Source of the DNA: Paenibacillus polygoni
Lineage (GTDB): Bacteria > Bacillota > Bacilli > Paenibacillales > Paenibacillaceae
NCBI RefSeq assembly: GCF_030263935.1
Contig: NZ_CP127162.1
Coordinates: 2,179,501-2,243,500, forward strand
Direction: 5' to 3'
Length of the DNA: 64,000 bases
Both the position numbers and the translations under genes were made by a program. The notes under the pieces were generated by a model. That model saw only the letters and a program-made list of their open reading frames with translations, was not told the origin of the DNA and did not search any database. Shown piece after piece: positions 45,509 through 53,499 of this stretch (position 1 is its first letter; each line of letters opens with the position of its first letter).

Positions 45509-46351
45509 TTAAGCGGCAATGAGATGACTTCGGTATGCTGCCGGAGTCATCTTTTTTAATGTCCATTGCTTTCTTGTATTGTTATAGTGGTCCATGTAAT
45601 CATCAACCATTCGTCTTAGTTCTACTATACTGGTTGCTTGTTTATAAGGTATTTCATCTTTCATGTGCCCAAAGAAGGATTCCATTGGCGCGTTATCTAG
45701 GCAGTTCCCTCTTCGCGACATAGATTGTAGGAGTCCCATCCTCTTTACACGAGACTGGTACTCCGGATGGGTGTAATGAAAACCTTGATCCGAGTGAATC
45801 ATGGCTTCCGGATGTAGTCGATTCCCGATAAAGTCTTCTAGTTTGCTTAACGTTCGATAGACAATTTCCATCCGTAAACTCGTTGAAAGTTCATAAGCGA
45901 CAATTTCCCGTGTCGCCACATCTTTTACACAAGACAAATAAGCCGTTTTACCACCCTGAATTTGCAAGTAAGTAATGTCGGTTACGAATGTTTTCCCAGG
46001 TTCCTCTTGGTTGAACTGACGTTTTAAGTGGTTTGGTACCTGGCGGTGAGCTTCTGTAGCTTTGGCTAGCGTACGATAAGGATTTGCTCTTCGTACTTTG
46101 GCAAAGAACTGAAACTTGCGCATTAAACGTAAGATTTTTTTATGATTCATGGGCTGACCGGCCTTTTCAGCAACTTTCATATACAAACCACGATAACCAA
46201 TTTTCCCATTGGCTTGATCATAAATTTCTTTTAGAAAGAGATAATCTTGATAATCTGATTCTTCACTCAGGGTTCGTTTTTCTCCGTTTTGAAGCCACTT
46301 GTAATAGCCACTAGGACTTACTTTAGCTACTTCACATAAGTAACGGACCAT
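45509..46351 (-). CDS. IS3-family transposase OrfB (catalytic part)
   Basis: A 280-residue integrase-type DDE transposase. The HTH_21-like N-terminus (YLCEVAKVSPSGYYKW) is followed by the rve domain with DDE residues in VTDITYLQ, MIHSDQGFHYTH and NAPMESFFGHMKDE. It is probably made mainly as an OrfAB fusion: the frame is open upstream of ATG 46351 to the slippery site at 46453-46459. Confidence 0.95.
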   Translation of the reverse strand: MVRYLCEVAKVSPSGYYKWLQNGEKRTLSEESDYQDYLFLKEIYDQANGKIGYRGLYMKVAEKAGQPMNHKKILRLMRKFQFFAKVRRANPYRTLAKATEAHRQVPNHLKRQFNQEEPGKTFVTDITYLQIQGGKTAYLSCVKDVATREIVAYELSTSLRMEIVYRTLSKLEDFIGNRLHPEAMIHSDQGFHYTHPEYQSRVKRMGLLQSMSRRGNCLDNAPMESFFGHMKDEIPYKQATSIVELRRMVDDYMDHYNNTRKQWTLKKMTPAAYRSHLIAA

Positions 46352-46410
46352 GTTTTTTAATTGATAGAGTCGAATCGTTTCATTGATGGCTTGGTATTTC
46401 TCTCGAGCTG

Positions 46411-46839
46411 TTAACGACGATTCTTCTTCGCCTGCCTTTCTAACTCGTCTAGCTTTTTTAGTAAAGACAACTCCGCCTCTAGCAATCGAATACGAGCTTC
46501 TGCTTGAGATAATTTCCTTTCTGCGGAGGCATTTTCTTTCTTAGGACGTCCTTTACTGCCTTTTCCTCGACGTTCTTCAAAAAAACCATTTTCTCCATAG
46601 GTTTGAAAGGTTCTGCGCCAACGATCTAAAGCACTTCGTGCTTTACTTAGGCCAATCACCTTCAAATCAAATCCAGCTTCTGTGAAAATTTCTGCCGGTC
46701 CTTTGCCAGCTTGGTTTTGTTTAACCGCTAGTACTTTGAAGTCAGGAGTATATTGAATCGTTCGATCTGTCACGATTCTAACATTTGGATTGGCCTCTAA
46801 TTGTCTTTGTTGGTGTTCATTAAAGATAATCTTACTCAT
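46411..46839 (-). CDS. IS3-family transposase OrfA
   Basis: A 142-residue protein with a helix-turn-helix (AEIFTEAGFDLKVIGLSKARSALDRWRR) and a C-terminal leucine-zipper-like helix (AEARIRLLEAELSLLKKLDEL). It binds the IS ends and supplies the N-terminal part of the OrfAB fusion through a -1 frameshift at the AAAAAAG heptamer. Confidence 0.92.
   Translation of the reverse strand: MSKIIFNEHQQRQLEANPNVRIVTDRTIQYTPDFKVLAVKQNQAGKGPAEIFTEAGFDLKVIGLSKARSALDRWRRTFQTYGENGFFEERRGKGSKGRPKKENASAERKLSQAEARIRLLEAELSLLKKLDELERQAKKNRR
46453..46459 (-). promoter_or_regulatory. programmed -1 frameshift site
   Basis: The heptamer A-AAA-AAG lies in the OrfA frame as CTA AAA AAG. After slipping back one base, the frame reads through to the OrfB start without a stop. 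Confidence 0.8.
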
Positions 46840-46960
46840 GAAAAATACTCCGTTCTAAAAAATTGTAATGTTAGTATAACGGGACTTTTCTAGAAAGAAA
46901 ATAGAAAAACCCCGAATGGCAGTCACTTTTTTAAGTGTCTACCATTCGGGGATCAGTTCA

Positions 46961-46982
46961 AAGTGGGAATTAGCTCCTTTTT
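46961..46982 (+). terminator. right half of the IS-interrupted terminator
   Basis: The AAG duplication (46961-46963) is followed by GGGAATTAGCTCCTTTTT, the partner of the arm at 45436-45453. Removing the IS and one AAG restores an 18-base stem with the loop AAAGT. Confidence 0.85.
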
Positions 46983-47187
46983 ATTTGTTCTAAAATCGGC
47001 GTCCTGTATACTGATCCCGCTATGTATTTTACTGTTACATGATCCCAGATAGCAGGGTTATAGTATGTACAACTTGTTTATAAATAAAGGTTTGTATATA
47101 TATTCATAGAATAACTGTATATGCAAATTTAAAATATGAAAATTTAAGGATTCCAGGATTGCTTCAACAAAGGGAGGAACTTCAACA

Positions 47188-48201
47188 GTGGAAAATGAAA
47201 TCACAGCAGCTTTTGGTCGCGTAAATATAGACGAGGTTGTAAGCCGATATGGTATAAAAGCAGAAGCTTTACGTTATATTGGCGGTTTTCAGAACTTCAT
47301 TTACGAATGCCAGGTGGAGAACAAAGAGTACATCATGAGATTTACTCCAAGTGCGCATCGTGACCAAAGTGATGTGCAAGCAGAGCTAGAATGGATTCTT
47401 TATTTAGCTGAGAATGGGATATCTGTATCTTCACCAGTACCCTCCACTTACGGAAGGTGGACTGAAACTTTAGAATTAGAAGAGATGTATGTTACAGCTA
47501 CACTCTTTGACAAAGCCAAGGGAAAGAAAATAGATTACCCCGATTGCCTTAAAGATCAGGAACTATACGAGAGATTAGGGAGAGTAACGGGTAGAATGCA
47601 TGCTTTATCAAAATCGTATAAACCTTTAAATCCTAAGACTATAAGACATCACTGGACGGATAATTATTACTTGAAAAATATCGATATCTTGCCAGATTCC
47701 CATACTAGGGTAAGAGAATGCTATTTAGAATTGGTACGTTCGATTCAGAAGCTGCCAATAAGTGAAGAAGCTTACGGATTGATTCATGGGGATATTAATA
47801 ATGCGAATTATTTAGTCGGTGAACAAGGCGAGATCACATTGTTTGATTTTGATGAAGCCCAGTATAGTTGGTTTGTGGAAGACATCGCTATACAGCTGTA
47901 TTATCTGGTGTATGTATATGGGGGAGAGGAAGGCAAGAAACTTAGAGAAGATCAAGCGAGTAGATTTATGGAACCTTTTCTAAAGGGGTACCGCGAAGAG
48001 AATCAGCTTGAAGATCGATGGTTACAACAAATGCCTTTATTCTTAAGACTCAGAGAACTTATTGTATACATAGGAGCTTTTCGAAATTTTGAGGGTGATG
48101 AAACCTTCAGCCATTCGGATAACCCGTGGTTTAAAGATTGGATTAGAGAAAGCAAGACCCGTTTAGAAACAGGAGAACCAATCGTGAATATATGGGGGTA
48201 A
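47188..48201 (+). CDS. aminoglycoside-phosphotransferase-family kinase
   Basis: A 337-residue APH/ChoK-like kinase, phosphorylating an unknown small molecule. The N-lobe has YIGGFQNFIYEC and a lysine in KEYIMRF, the catalytic loop is GLIHGDINNANYL, and the metal Asp is in ITLFDFDEAQ. The GTG start 47188 follows GGGAGG. It is five bases before a Nudix gene and probably co-transcribed with it. Whether it confers drug resistance cannot be told from the sequence. Confidence 0.85.
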   Translation: MENEITAAFGRVNIDEVVSRYGIKAEALRYIGGFQNFIYECQVENKEYIMRFTPSAHRDQSDVQAELEWILYLAENGISVSSPVPSTYGRWTETLELEEMYVTATLFDKAKGKKIDYPDCLKDQELYERLGRVTGRMHALSKSYKPLNPKTIRHHWTDNYYLKNIDILPDSHTRVRECYLELVRSIQKLPISEEAYGLIHGDINNANYLVGEQGEITLFDFDEAQYSWFVEDIAIQLYYLVYVYGGEEGKKLREDQASRFMEPFLKGYREENQLEDRWLQQMPLFLRLRELIVYIGAFRNFEGDETFSHSDNPWFKDWIRESKTRLETGEPIVNIWG

Positions 48202-48206
48202 TTGAG

Positions 48207-48638
48207 ATGACAACGAAGTATATGGGTGCAGCGGCTGTTATTTTAAATTCGGAAGGACATATTTTGTTAGTAAAACACAGCTATGGCAAGAACAATTGGG
48301 ATTTGCCGGGAGGGAAATCCGAAGAGAAGGAGTCAGCAGAGGAGACAGCGATCAGAGAAGTACGTGAAGAAGTTGGAATTACCGTACATACCGAGCAGTT
48401 AACGGGTGTATATTATGATCCGAACTTTGACATGCATCATTTTGTATTTATAGCAAATAAGTCTTCTGATCAAAAACCTGTGCCATCTTCGCCCGAGATT
48501 CTAGAATGCGGGTTTTACGATATTGCGGACTTACCTAGACCCATTAGTGATTTTACCTACAGACGTATCCAAGATGCAATTCGAACAGAACGTCAACAAT
48601 TATTCCATACCATTGGACCGAGACAGTGGATTGAATAA
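48207..48638 (+). CDS. Nudix hydrolase
   Basis: A 143-residue Nudix protein with a complete box GGKSEEKES...IREVREEVGI. The start ATG 48207 has GGGGG 8 bases upstream, formed by the end of the kinase gene; ATG 48192 inside that gene is less likely. The tight spacing with the kinase implies one operon. Substrate unknown. Confidence 0.87.
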   Translation: MTTKYMGAAAVILNSEGHILLVKHSYGKNNWDLPGGKSEEKESAEETAIREVREEVGITVHTEQLTGVYYDPNFDMHHFVFIANKSSDQKPVPSSPEILECGFYDIADLPRPISDFTYRRIQDAIRTERQQLFHTIGPRQWIE

Positions 48639-48674
48639 TTCTTCGTCTAACAACAGTATAATAAATAGAGAGGG

Positions 48675-48696
48675 CCGCCTTATTCAGGCGGTTTTC
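48675..48696 (+). terminator. rho-independent terminator
   Basis: CCGCCT-TATTC-AGGCGG followed by TTTTC. Confidence 0.8.
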
Positions 48697-48887
48697 TTAT
48701 GAGGATTTTTGAGAACCTAGATCTATAACAATTTCGTAACCTCAATCGACCTTTTTTCGTATTACTGCTATGAACATGTCTTATTAACAGACTGAATAGG
48801 ATGTAGATTAGTTGATGTTTATGGAGAAATCTCTTACAAAGCATAAGTAGACATGATGAATATAAAGAAGTTGAGGTAATCCATTAG

Positions 48888-51272
48888 ATGAATAAAGAAA
48901 TGAAAGTTCGTGCGGAACATTGGTATCAAGAAGCAAAGCAGAAAGCATCAGCGTATTATGAAACACTTTATAAGCAGTTTGTAGATAAAACGTATGTATC
49001 TTTTTTAACAGAAGACATTTTGTTATGGAAAAAAGATCACGTTCGTGAGCATTCCATTATCCAATTCGTAAAGCGAAGAAAGAAAACACCGGATTCAAAT
49101 GACTATTATCAGTACATGAAATGGCTGCATTACACAGGGAAATTGGATGATTATTTAGATCGCAGCGTCTCCTACATTTATATGAGAGACCTTGGTAAAG
49201 CACTGGATGATCCGCATACGCAGATTCGAATTCAGCGTTTGATTAGAGATATTAAAAAGTATCTGCTTACTCCTGGAACAGCGAGTAATCGTGAAAAACC
49301 TGATTTCATTAACTTTGCTTCCTTTTATAGATGGGCACAGAAGGAAAAAGTAGAGAATGCAACCATTTGGGTAATGAACAAACTGAAGCGTGTCTCTGCT
49401 CATATCCCCAAAGAGATGGACGCTGAACAAGCACAGCGTAAACTAATGAAGATCATTATTGGGGTTGTACTTCACGTAATGGAAGAGATGGATGATGAGG
49501 TATCGCCAGAAGAACGAGCTGAGAGATTAGATGCAGCCATTCGTTTGGGGTATTCGTATGGACTCACTTATCCATTCATAGACGACCTATTAGATTCGGA
49601 TGTACTGAGTAAAGAGGAGAAAGAACAATATTCAGAGATGATACGAATCTCGCTTCTCACCGGATCAGTTCCGGATCTAGAAGAGTGGACTGGAACAAAC
49701 TTAGAAATGGTTCAGTATATTCATACTGAGCTTCGAGAAGCTTTTGAATTCATTCGGGATTATCAGCGAGCAGAAACGCAGGCTACTTTCTTAGAACAAT
49801 CGTATGTATTTTTTCAATCTCAAGATCAAGATCGTGTTAAGGATCTATCTAATGGAAGTTATACAAACGAAGACATTTATCTGCCGATCATTATCAAATC
49901 TTCATCGTCGCGTCTTATCGTTAGATCCGTGATTAGTGAACCTATGGATGAGGGATTTGAAAATCGAACTTTTGCTTATGGCATCTACAATCAGCTCGCG
50001 GATGACTTTGCAGATATGTTTGATGATCTGCGGGACGGAGCAGTCACGCCTTATACTTATTATTTAACATACCGACACCAGCGGCCGGATTTAATTAATC
50101 CTTTTGAACTGTACTGGGCTGTTATCTCCAATCTAATTCGTAACGTATACCATTCGGATGCAAAGACTCGTGAAGTGATTCTCGATCGTGCTATTAATGG
50201 ATTAAAACGCTATAAAAAACGTGTAGGTCCTGGCAAATACAATGAGATTATGGATATTTTCACATCCAGCATACCGGAATTTAACCGGCTAATTCAGCAG
50301 ATGGTTGAAAAAGCAGAAGACGTGGATTTTTTTGATAAACTGCTTCGAGATCAGCTGCTGACCGTGATGAAGAACGAGCGTCTTGAAAAGGAAGAATTTA
50401 TAAACACGATAAACACAGCGCAAACCGAGATTAACCGCCTGCTGAAAATATCGAAATCGGCTCAGGCTTCATTGCTGAAAGAACCGCTTACGGATGCAGC
50501 CAACTATAGTCTTGCAGGCGGAGGCAAACGAATTCGTCCCGTTATGGCTTGGGTTATGGCAGTGAAGGAATATGGCTTACGATCATCCGCTATTGCACCG
50601 CTGCTGCGTTCGCTCGAATATATGCATACGGCATCACTTATTTTCGATGATCTGCCCACACAGGATAATGCGGCAACTCGCAGAGGACACGCTACTTTAC
50701 ATGAAGTGTATAATAGTGCAACTGCAGAATTAACAGGGCTATTTCTAATTCAAAAGGCAACGCAGGAGCAATCTTCACTAGATGCATTTGACCCAAAATC
50801 TGTCCTGGCTTTGATGCAATATTCTTCTCAAAAAGCAGGAGAAATGTGTATGGGTCAGGCGATGGATCTAGAGTCCAAGGGGAAAGAACTCACGCTAGAT
50901 GAACTGAATACCATTTGTTTTTACAAAACGGGAATTGCATTTGAAGCTTCTCTAATCATGCCGGCCATTCTTGCGAGCGTAGAAGAAAAGGAAATCGCAA
51001 CTTTAAAGAAATTTGCTTATCATGCAGGTATTGCTTTTCAGATAAAGGATGATCTGCTTGATCTGCAAGGAGATATGCAGTTGCTTGGGAAACCTACGGG
51101 AAAAGATGTACAGAATAATAACTCGACTTTTGTAACCGTACTTGGAGCGGATGGTGCAGCACAAGCCATGTGGGAACACTATTGTTATGCTGTAGATGCT
51201 CTAAAAGAGATGCCTCGGAATAGTGCTTTTCTTAAGCATATACTGAACTATATCATCCATCGAGACCAGTAG
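48888..51272 (+). CDS. large polyprenyl synthetase family protein with two isoprenoid-synthase-like domains
   Basis: A 794-residue soluble, mostly helical protein. The C-terminal 300 residues are a trans-polyprenyl diphosphate synthase: GGGKRIRP (544-551), first Asp-rich motif DDLPTQD (587-593), RRGHATLHE, and second motif DDLLD (721-725). The N-terminal 480 residues are not a known synthase in any obvious way, but contain DDLLD (232-236) and DDFADMFDD (372-380) about 140 residues apart, nearly the spacing of the two metal motifs in the C-terminal domain, each on a predicted helix. This suggests two class I isoprenoid-synthase folds in one chain. Products and partners are unknown. GAGGT lies 11 bases before ATG 48888. 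Monocistronic. Confidence 0.85.
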   Translation: MNKEMKVRAEHWYQEAKQKASAYYETLYKQFVDKTYVSFLTEDILLWKKDHVREHSIIQFVKRRKKTPDSNDYYQYMKWLHYTGKLDDYLDRSVSYIYMRDLGKALDDPHTQIRIQRLIRDIKKYLLTPGTASNREKPDFINFASFYRWAQKEKVENATIWVMNKLKRVSAHIPKEMDAEQAQRKLMKIIIGVVLHVMEEMDDEVSPEERAERLDAAIRLGYSYGLTYPFIDDLLDSDVLSKEEKEQYSEMIRISLLTGSVPDLEEWTGTNLEMVQYIHTELREAFEFIRDYQRAETQATFLEQSYVFFQSQDQDRVKDLSNGSYTNEDIYLPIIIKSSSSRLIVRSVISEPMDEGFENRTFAYGIYNQLADDFADMFDDLRDGAVTPYTYYLTYRHQRPDLINPFELYWAVISNLIRNVYHSDAKTREVILDRAINGLKRYKKRVGPGKYNEIMDIFTSSIPEFNRLIQQMVEKAEDVDFFDKLLRDQLLTVMKNERLEKEEFINTINTAQTEINRLLKISKSAQASLLKEPLTDAANYSLAGGGKRIRPVMAWVMAVKEYGLRSSAIAPLLRSLEYMHTASLIFDDLPTQDNAATRRGHATLHEVYNSATAELTGLFLIQKATQEQSSLDAFDPKSVLALMQYSSQKAGEMCMGQAMDLESKGKELTLDELNTICFYKTGIAFEASLIMPAILASVEEKEIATLKKFAYHAGIAFQIKDDLLDLQGDMQLLGKPTGKDVQNNNSTFVTVLGADGAAQAMWEHYCYAVDALKEMPRNSAFLKHILNYIIHRDQ

Positions 51273-51296
51273 TATGCTCGTAAAACTTATCAGATG

Positions 51297-51337
51297 AAAA
51301 AGAAGTGTTGGCATATACGCTAACACTTCTTTTTTTG
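51297..51337 (+). terminator. rho-independent terminator
   Basis: AAAAAGAAGTGTTGGC pairs with GCTAACACTTCTTTTT over ATATAC, then more T. Confidence 0.9.
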
Positions 51338-51360
51338 CTTATGTATTAGCTGTAAATTTG

Positions 51361-51504
51361 TCATTTGAATATAGCTATTGCCTTTAGAATCTCATGGTAA
51401 TAATCTCTCCATATTTTAGTATTAGTCACTTCGCTCTGTAACCCAGTCTTTTGTTTATCAGTTTCCTTTTGTATCTCGTGTTTATGAAATTCTCTATCTT
51501 TCAT
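51361..51504 (-). CDS. small hydrophilic protein, 47 residues
   Basis: Starts at ATG 51504, MKDREFHKHEIQKETDKQ, and ends KAIAIFK. Upstream AAGGGACGTGATC closely resembles a full ribosome site. No membrane segment; a charged helix is likely. It sits divergently before the Lrp gene. No family recognised; shorter than usual gene-calling limits. Confidence 0.5.
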   Translation of the reverse strand: MKDREFHKHEIQKETDKQKTGLQSEVTNTKIWRDYYHEILKAIAIFK

Positions 51505-51627
51505 GTTGATCACGTCCCTTCTATATTTCATTTTATAGAGTTAAAAGACTTAATCACATGACGAATATAACGTATTTTTAGGTTATACTATTAATATGAT
51601 ACAAAATGGGAAAGGATTTGTTTACAA

Positions 51628-52083
51628 ATGAAAATTGATGATATCGATATTTCTATTTTGGCAGAACTTACGAAAGATGCACGGCTTTCCATGAGGGAAC
51701 TCGGGAGACTGGTCAATCTGTCAGCTCCGTCCGTGACAGAACGGGTGAAAAGGTTAGAAGACTATGGAATGATTGAGGGCTATACGATTCAAGTCAATCG
51801 TAAAAAGCTTGGATTCACCATGGATTGTTTAATAGAAATAACGATTCAACATGGGGATCACAAACGCTTCAGAGCTTTTGTGGAAAATTATCCTACCGTC
51901 TTATCTTGCTACCGAATTGCAGGCAGGGCGTGTTATATGGTGATGCTGACCTTAAGTCAATTAGAGGATATCGAAACGTTTTTAGATGAAATTTCAACGT
52001 ATGCTTCTACATCTACACATGTGGTTTTTTCTGAAGTTAAAATAAATACAGCATTAGAACAGCACACGCCGCTTTTGTCGTAA
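51628..52083 (+). CDS. Lrp/AsnC family transcriptional regulator
   Basis: A 151-residue regulator: N-terminal helix-turn-helix (ILAELTKDARLSMRELGRLVNLSAPSVTERVKRLE) and a C-terminal RAM/AsnC ligand domain (CYRIAGRACYMVMLTL). Members sense amino acids and form octamers. AAAGGAT is 13 bases before ATG 51628, rather distant. Its target is unknown; the small genes on either side are candidates. Confidence 0.92.
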   Translation: MKIDDIDISILAELTKDARLSMRELGRLVNLSAPSVTERVKRLEDYGMIEGYTIQVNRKKLGFTMDCLIEITIQHGDHKRFRAFVENYPTVLSCYRIAGRACYMVMLTLSQLEDIETFLDEISTYASTSTHVVFSEVKINTALEQHTPLLS

Positions 52084-52166
52084 CATACGAATCATACTAC
52101 TCAAGAAAATAGCTTTACAAAAAAGAAGAAAGCTTACAGAAATTAAATAACGAGAGGTATGACGCT

Positions 52167-52484
52167 ATGGCGCTTGGAGTATTATTTATTATGTTTGTTA
52201 TTATATCGATCCTGAGTCTCGTTAGTATCGCACTAATGTTTATGGTAAAAGATAGGAAGGTAAATAATATTGCTTTTTCTATTACAGTAATTCTTGGTTT
52301 AGTGATTGGATTTATGAATGTTACCGCACTCCCAAGTAATGAAACTACAGAGAAAATCACTGTAGGTGCTGTTGGAACAATGGCCTTAGTTGCGGTTATT
52401 TGTAAACTCATGAAAAAGAACGTCCTTGCCAGGATTCTGGCTGCTGCTTCCGTTATATTAGGAATCTTTCTGCTCTTCTGGTAA
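52167..52484 (+). CDS. small membrane protein, 105 residues
   Basis: Three hydrophobic segments (about 4-26, 35-54 and 62-80) plus a hydrophobic end after a KLMKKNVL loop. GAGAGGT precedes ATG 52167 and a terminator follows at 52493. No family recognised. A minus-strand frame over the same bases has no ribosome site and is not a gene. Confidence 0.65.
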   Translation: MALGVLFIMFVIISILSLVSIALMFMVKDRKVNNIAFSITVILGLVIGFMNVTALPSNETTEKITVGAVGTMALVAVICKLMKKNVLARILAAASVILGIFLLFW

Positions 52485-52492
52485 AACGATAG

Positions 52493-52539
52493 CATCCACG
52501 CTTTTCTAGTTGAAGTAACAAGAAGCGCGGGTGTTTTTT
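52493..52539 (+). terminator. rho-independent terminator
   Basis: CATCCACGCTTTTCT pairs (with G-T pairs and a small bulge) with AGAAGCGCGGGTG, followed by TTTTTT. Confidence 0.65.
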
Positions 52540-52700
52540 GTTGTCACATCAAAATCTGTTTAAGCAAATACCAATGCGTGGTGGAATTTCAAGTGAATTC
52601 AGGGTTAGGTTAATAAAAATGAAAACATTTACAATTATGATAACATCTATATAATCAAAACTAAGAAGCATGTAAAAAAGAGGGAGGAAGGTGGGATTGT

Positions 52701-52898
52701 ATGGCTATGTATATCATTGTGATTGTCGTAGCAGTAATTGGGGGAGTCGGTACCGTACTTGTAGGTTTATCAAAAGAGAATGCAAAGCAAAACCATGAAT
52801 ATGAAAGTAAATCCAAAGAAAATATAGGTAAGATTGTATTATTTTATCTGGTTGCGATTATAGCTTTTATTATTTTGTGGGTGCTGTTAATGGATTAG
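52701..52898 (+). CDS. small two-helix membrane protein, 65 residues
   Basis: Two membrane helices (about 3-23 and 43-63) around a charged loop KENAKQNHEYESKSKEN. GAGGGAGGAAGG precedes ATG 52701. The layout resembles the short membrane proteins annotated as BshB3, a possible contributor to bacillithiol synthesis, but the similarity is only in layout and I cannot confirm it. Confidence 0.65.
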   Translation: MAMYIIVIVVAVIGGVGTVLVGLSKENAKQNHEYESKSKENIGKIVLFYLVAIIAFIILWVLLMD

Positions 52899-53013
52899 CA
52901 AACCGACATTGGTTGAATTTCATAAAATGACATATAGTTGTCAAGATTATAGTGCCATTTAGTGCTCTTTTTACTTTACAATAAATGCATTGGCAGATGA
53001 AAGGAGCAATCAC

Positions 53014-53106
53014 ATGGAATTCGTTACGATGATGGCTGTAGTTATACTGTTATGCTGTTGGTGGGCATTGGCTTTGTTCTTCAGACTTGCAAAAGATGAC
53101 CATTAA
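53014..53106 (+). CDS. 30-residue membrane peptide
   Basis: MEFVTMMAVVILLCCWW...LAKDDH: one membrane helix with two cysteines and two tryptophans and a short charged tail. AAAGGAG lies 7 bases before ATG 53014, a near-ideal ribosome site, and a terminator follows at 53169. Similar tiny proteins often attach to a larger membrane complex; the partner is unknown. Confidence 0.6.
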   Translation: MEFVTMMAVVILLCCWWALALFFRLAKDDH

Positions 53107-53168
53107 TAAACAAACAACTCATGAACGTAATAACAACAAAATATGAGGTCTAACAAATACATAAGGAG

Positions 53169-53189
53169 CCGCGGAAACGCGGTTTTTTT
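53169..53189 (+). terminator. rho-independent terminator
   Basis: CCGCG-GAAA-CGCGG followed by seven T. Confidence 0.9.
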
Positions 53190-53198
53190 GTTTGGAAT

Positions 53199-53244
53199 AA
53201 ATACATCCTTTGTCCGGTCCTACGAACAAAGGATGTATTTTTAT
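53199..53244. terminator. second hairpin terminator
   Basis: AAATACATCCTTTGT pairs perfectly with ACAAAGGATGTATTT over a 12-base loop, with T-rich flank on the plus strand. The remaining stretch to 53499 has no gene that I can support, only A-rich sequence. Confidence 0.75.
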
Positions 53245-53499
53245 TATATAAATCGTATGGACAGCGATCTGAGATAAGAACATGAAACTGAACTATTTTT
53301 ACTATAAAAACCTGGTATGTATGTTTATTACATTGACGTGGCATGTAAATTTCGTTTATAGTACGACTGTACTTCAATACACAAAAGCCAAAAAGCAAAA
53401 AAGCTTAAAAGTAAAAAAGTGAATTTGACTTACGTATGATAAATATTGAAAACGTGAAGATATGAGATCATATCTAAACAGGTATAAGGAGCTTCCATC

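Larger units (their letters stand above)
45458..46960 (-). mobile_element. IS3-family insertion sequence, IS150 group, complete
   Basis: 1503 bases bounded by imperfect inverted ends, TGAACTGAACCC at 45458 and its counterpart TGAACTGATCCCC read inward from 46960, and flanked by a 3-base direct repeat AAG (45455-45457 and 46961-46963). Both reading frames are intact and a frameshift site is present, so it could still be active. The ends resemble the TGTACTGCACCC-type ends of IS150. Confidence 0.92.

Noticed and set aside
52115..52495. Minus-strand 126-residue ORF opposite the small membrane protein
   Set aside because: No ribosome site on the minus strand, while the plus-strand frame has one plus a terminator.
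53380..53420. A-rich repeated AAAAGC/AAAAGT motifs before nhaC as a repeat array
   Set aside because: The units vary in length and sequence; it is better described as A-rich DNA than as an ordered repeat.
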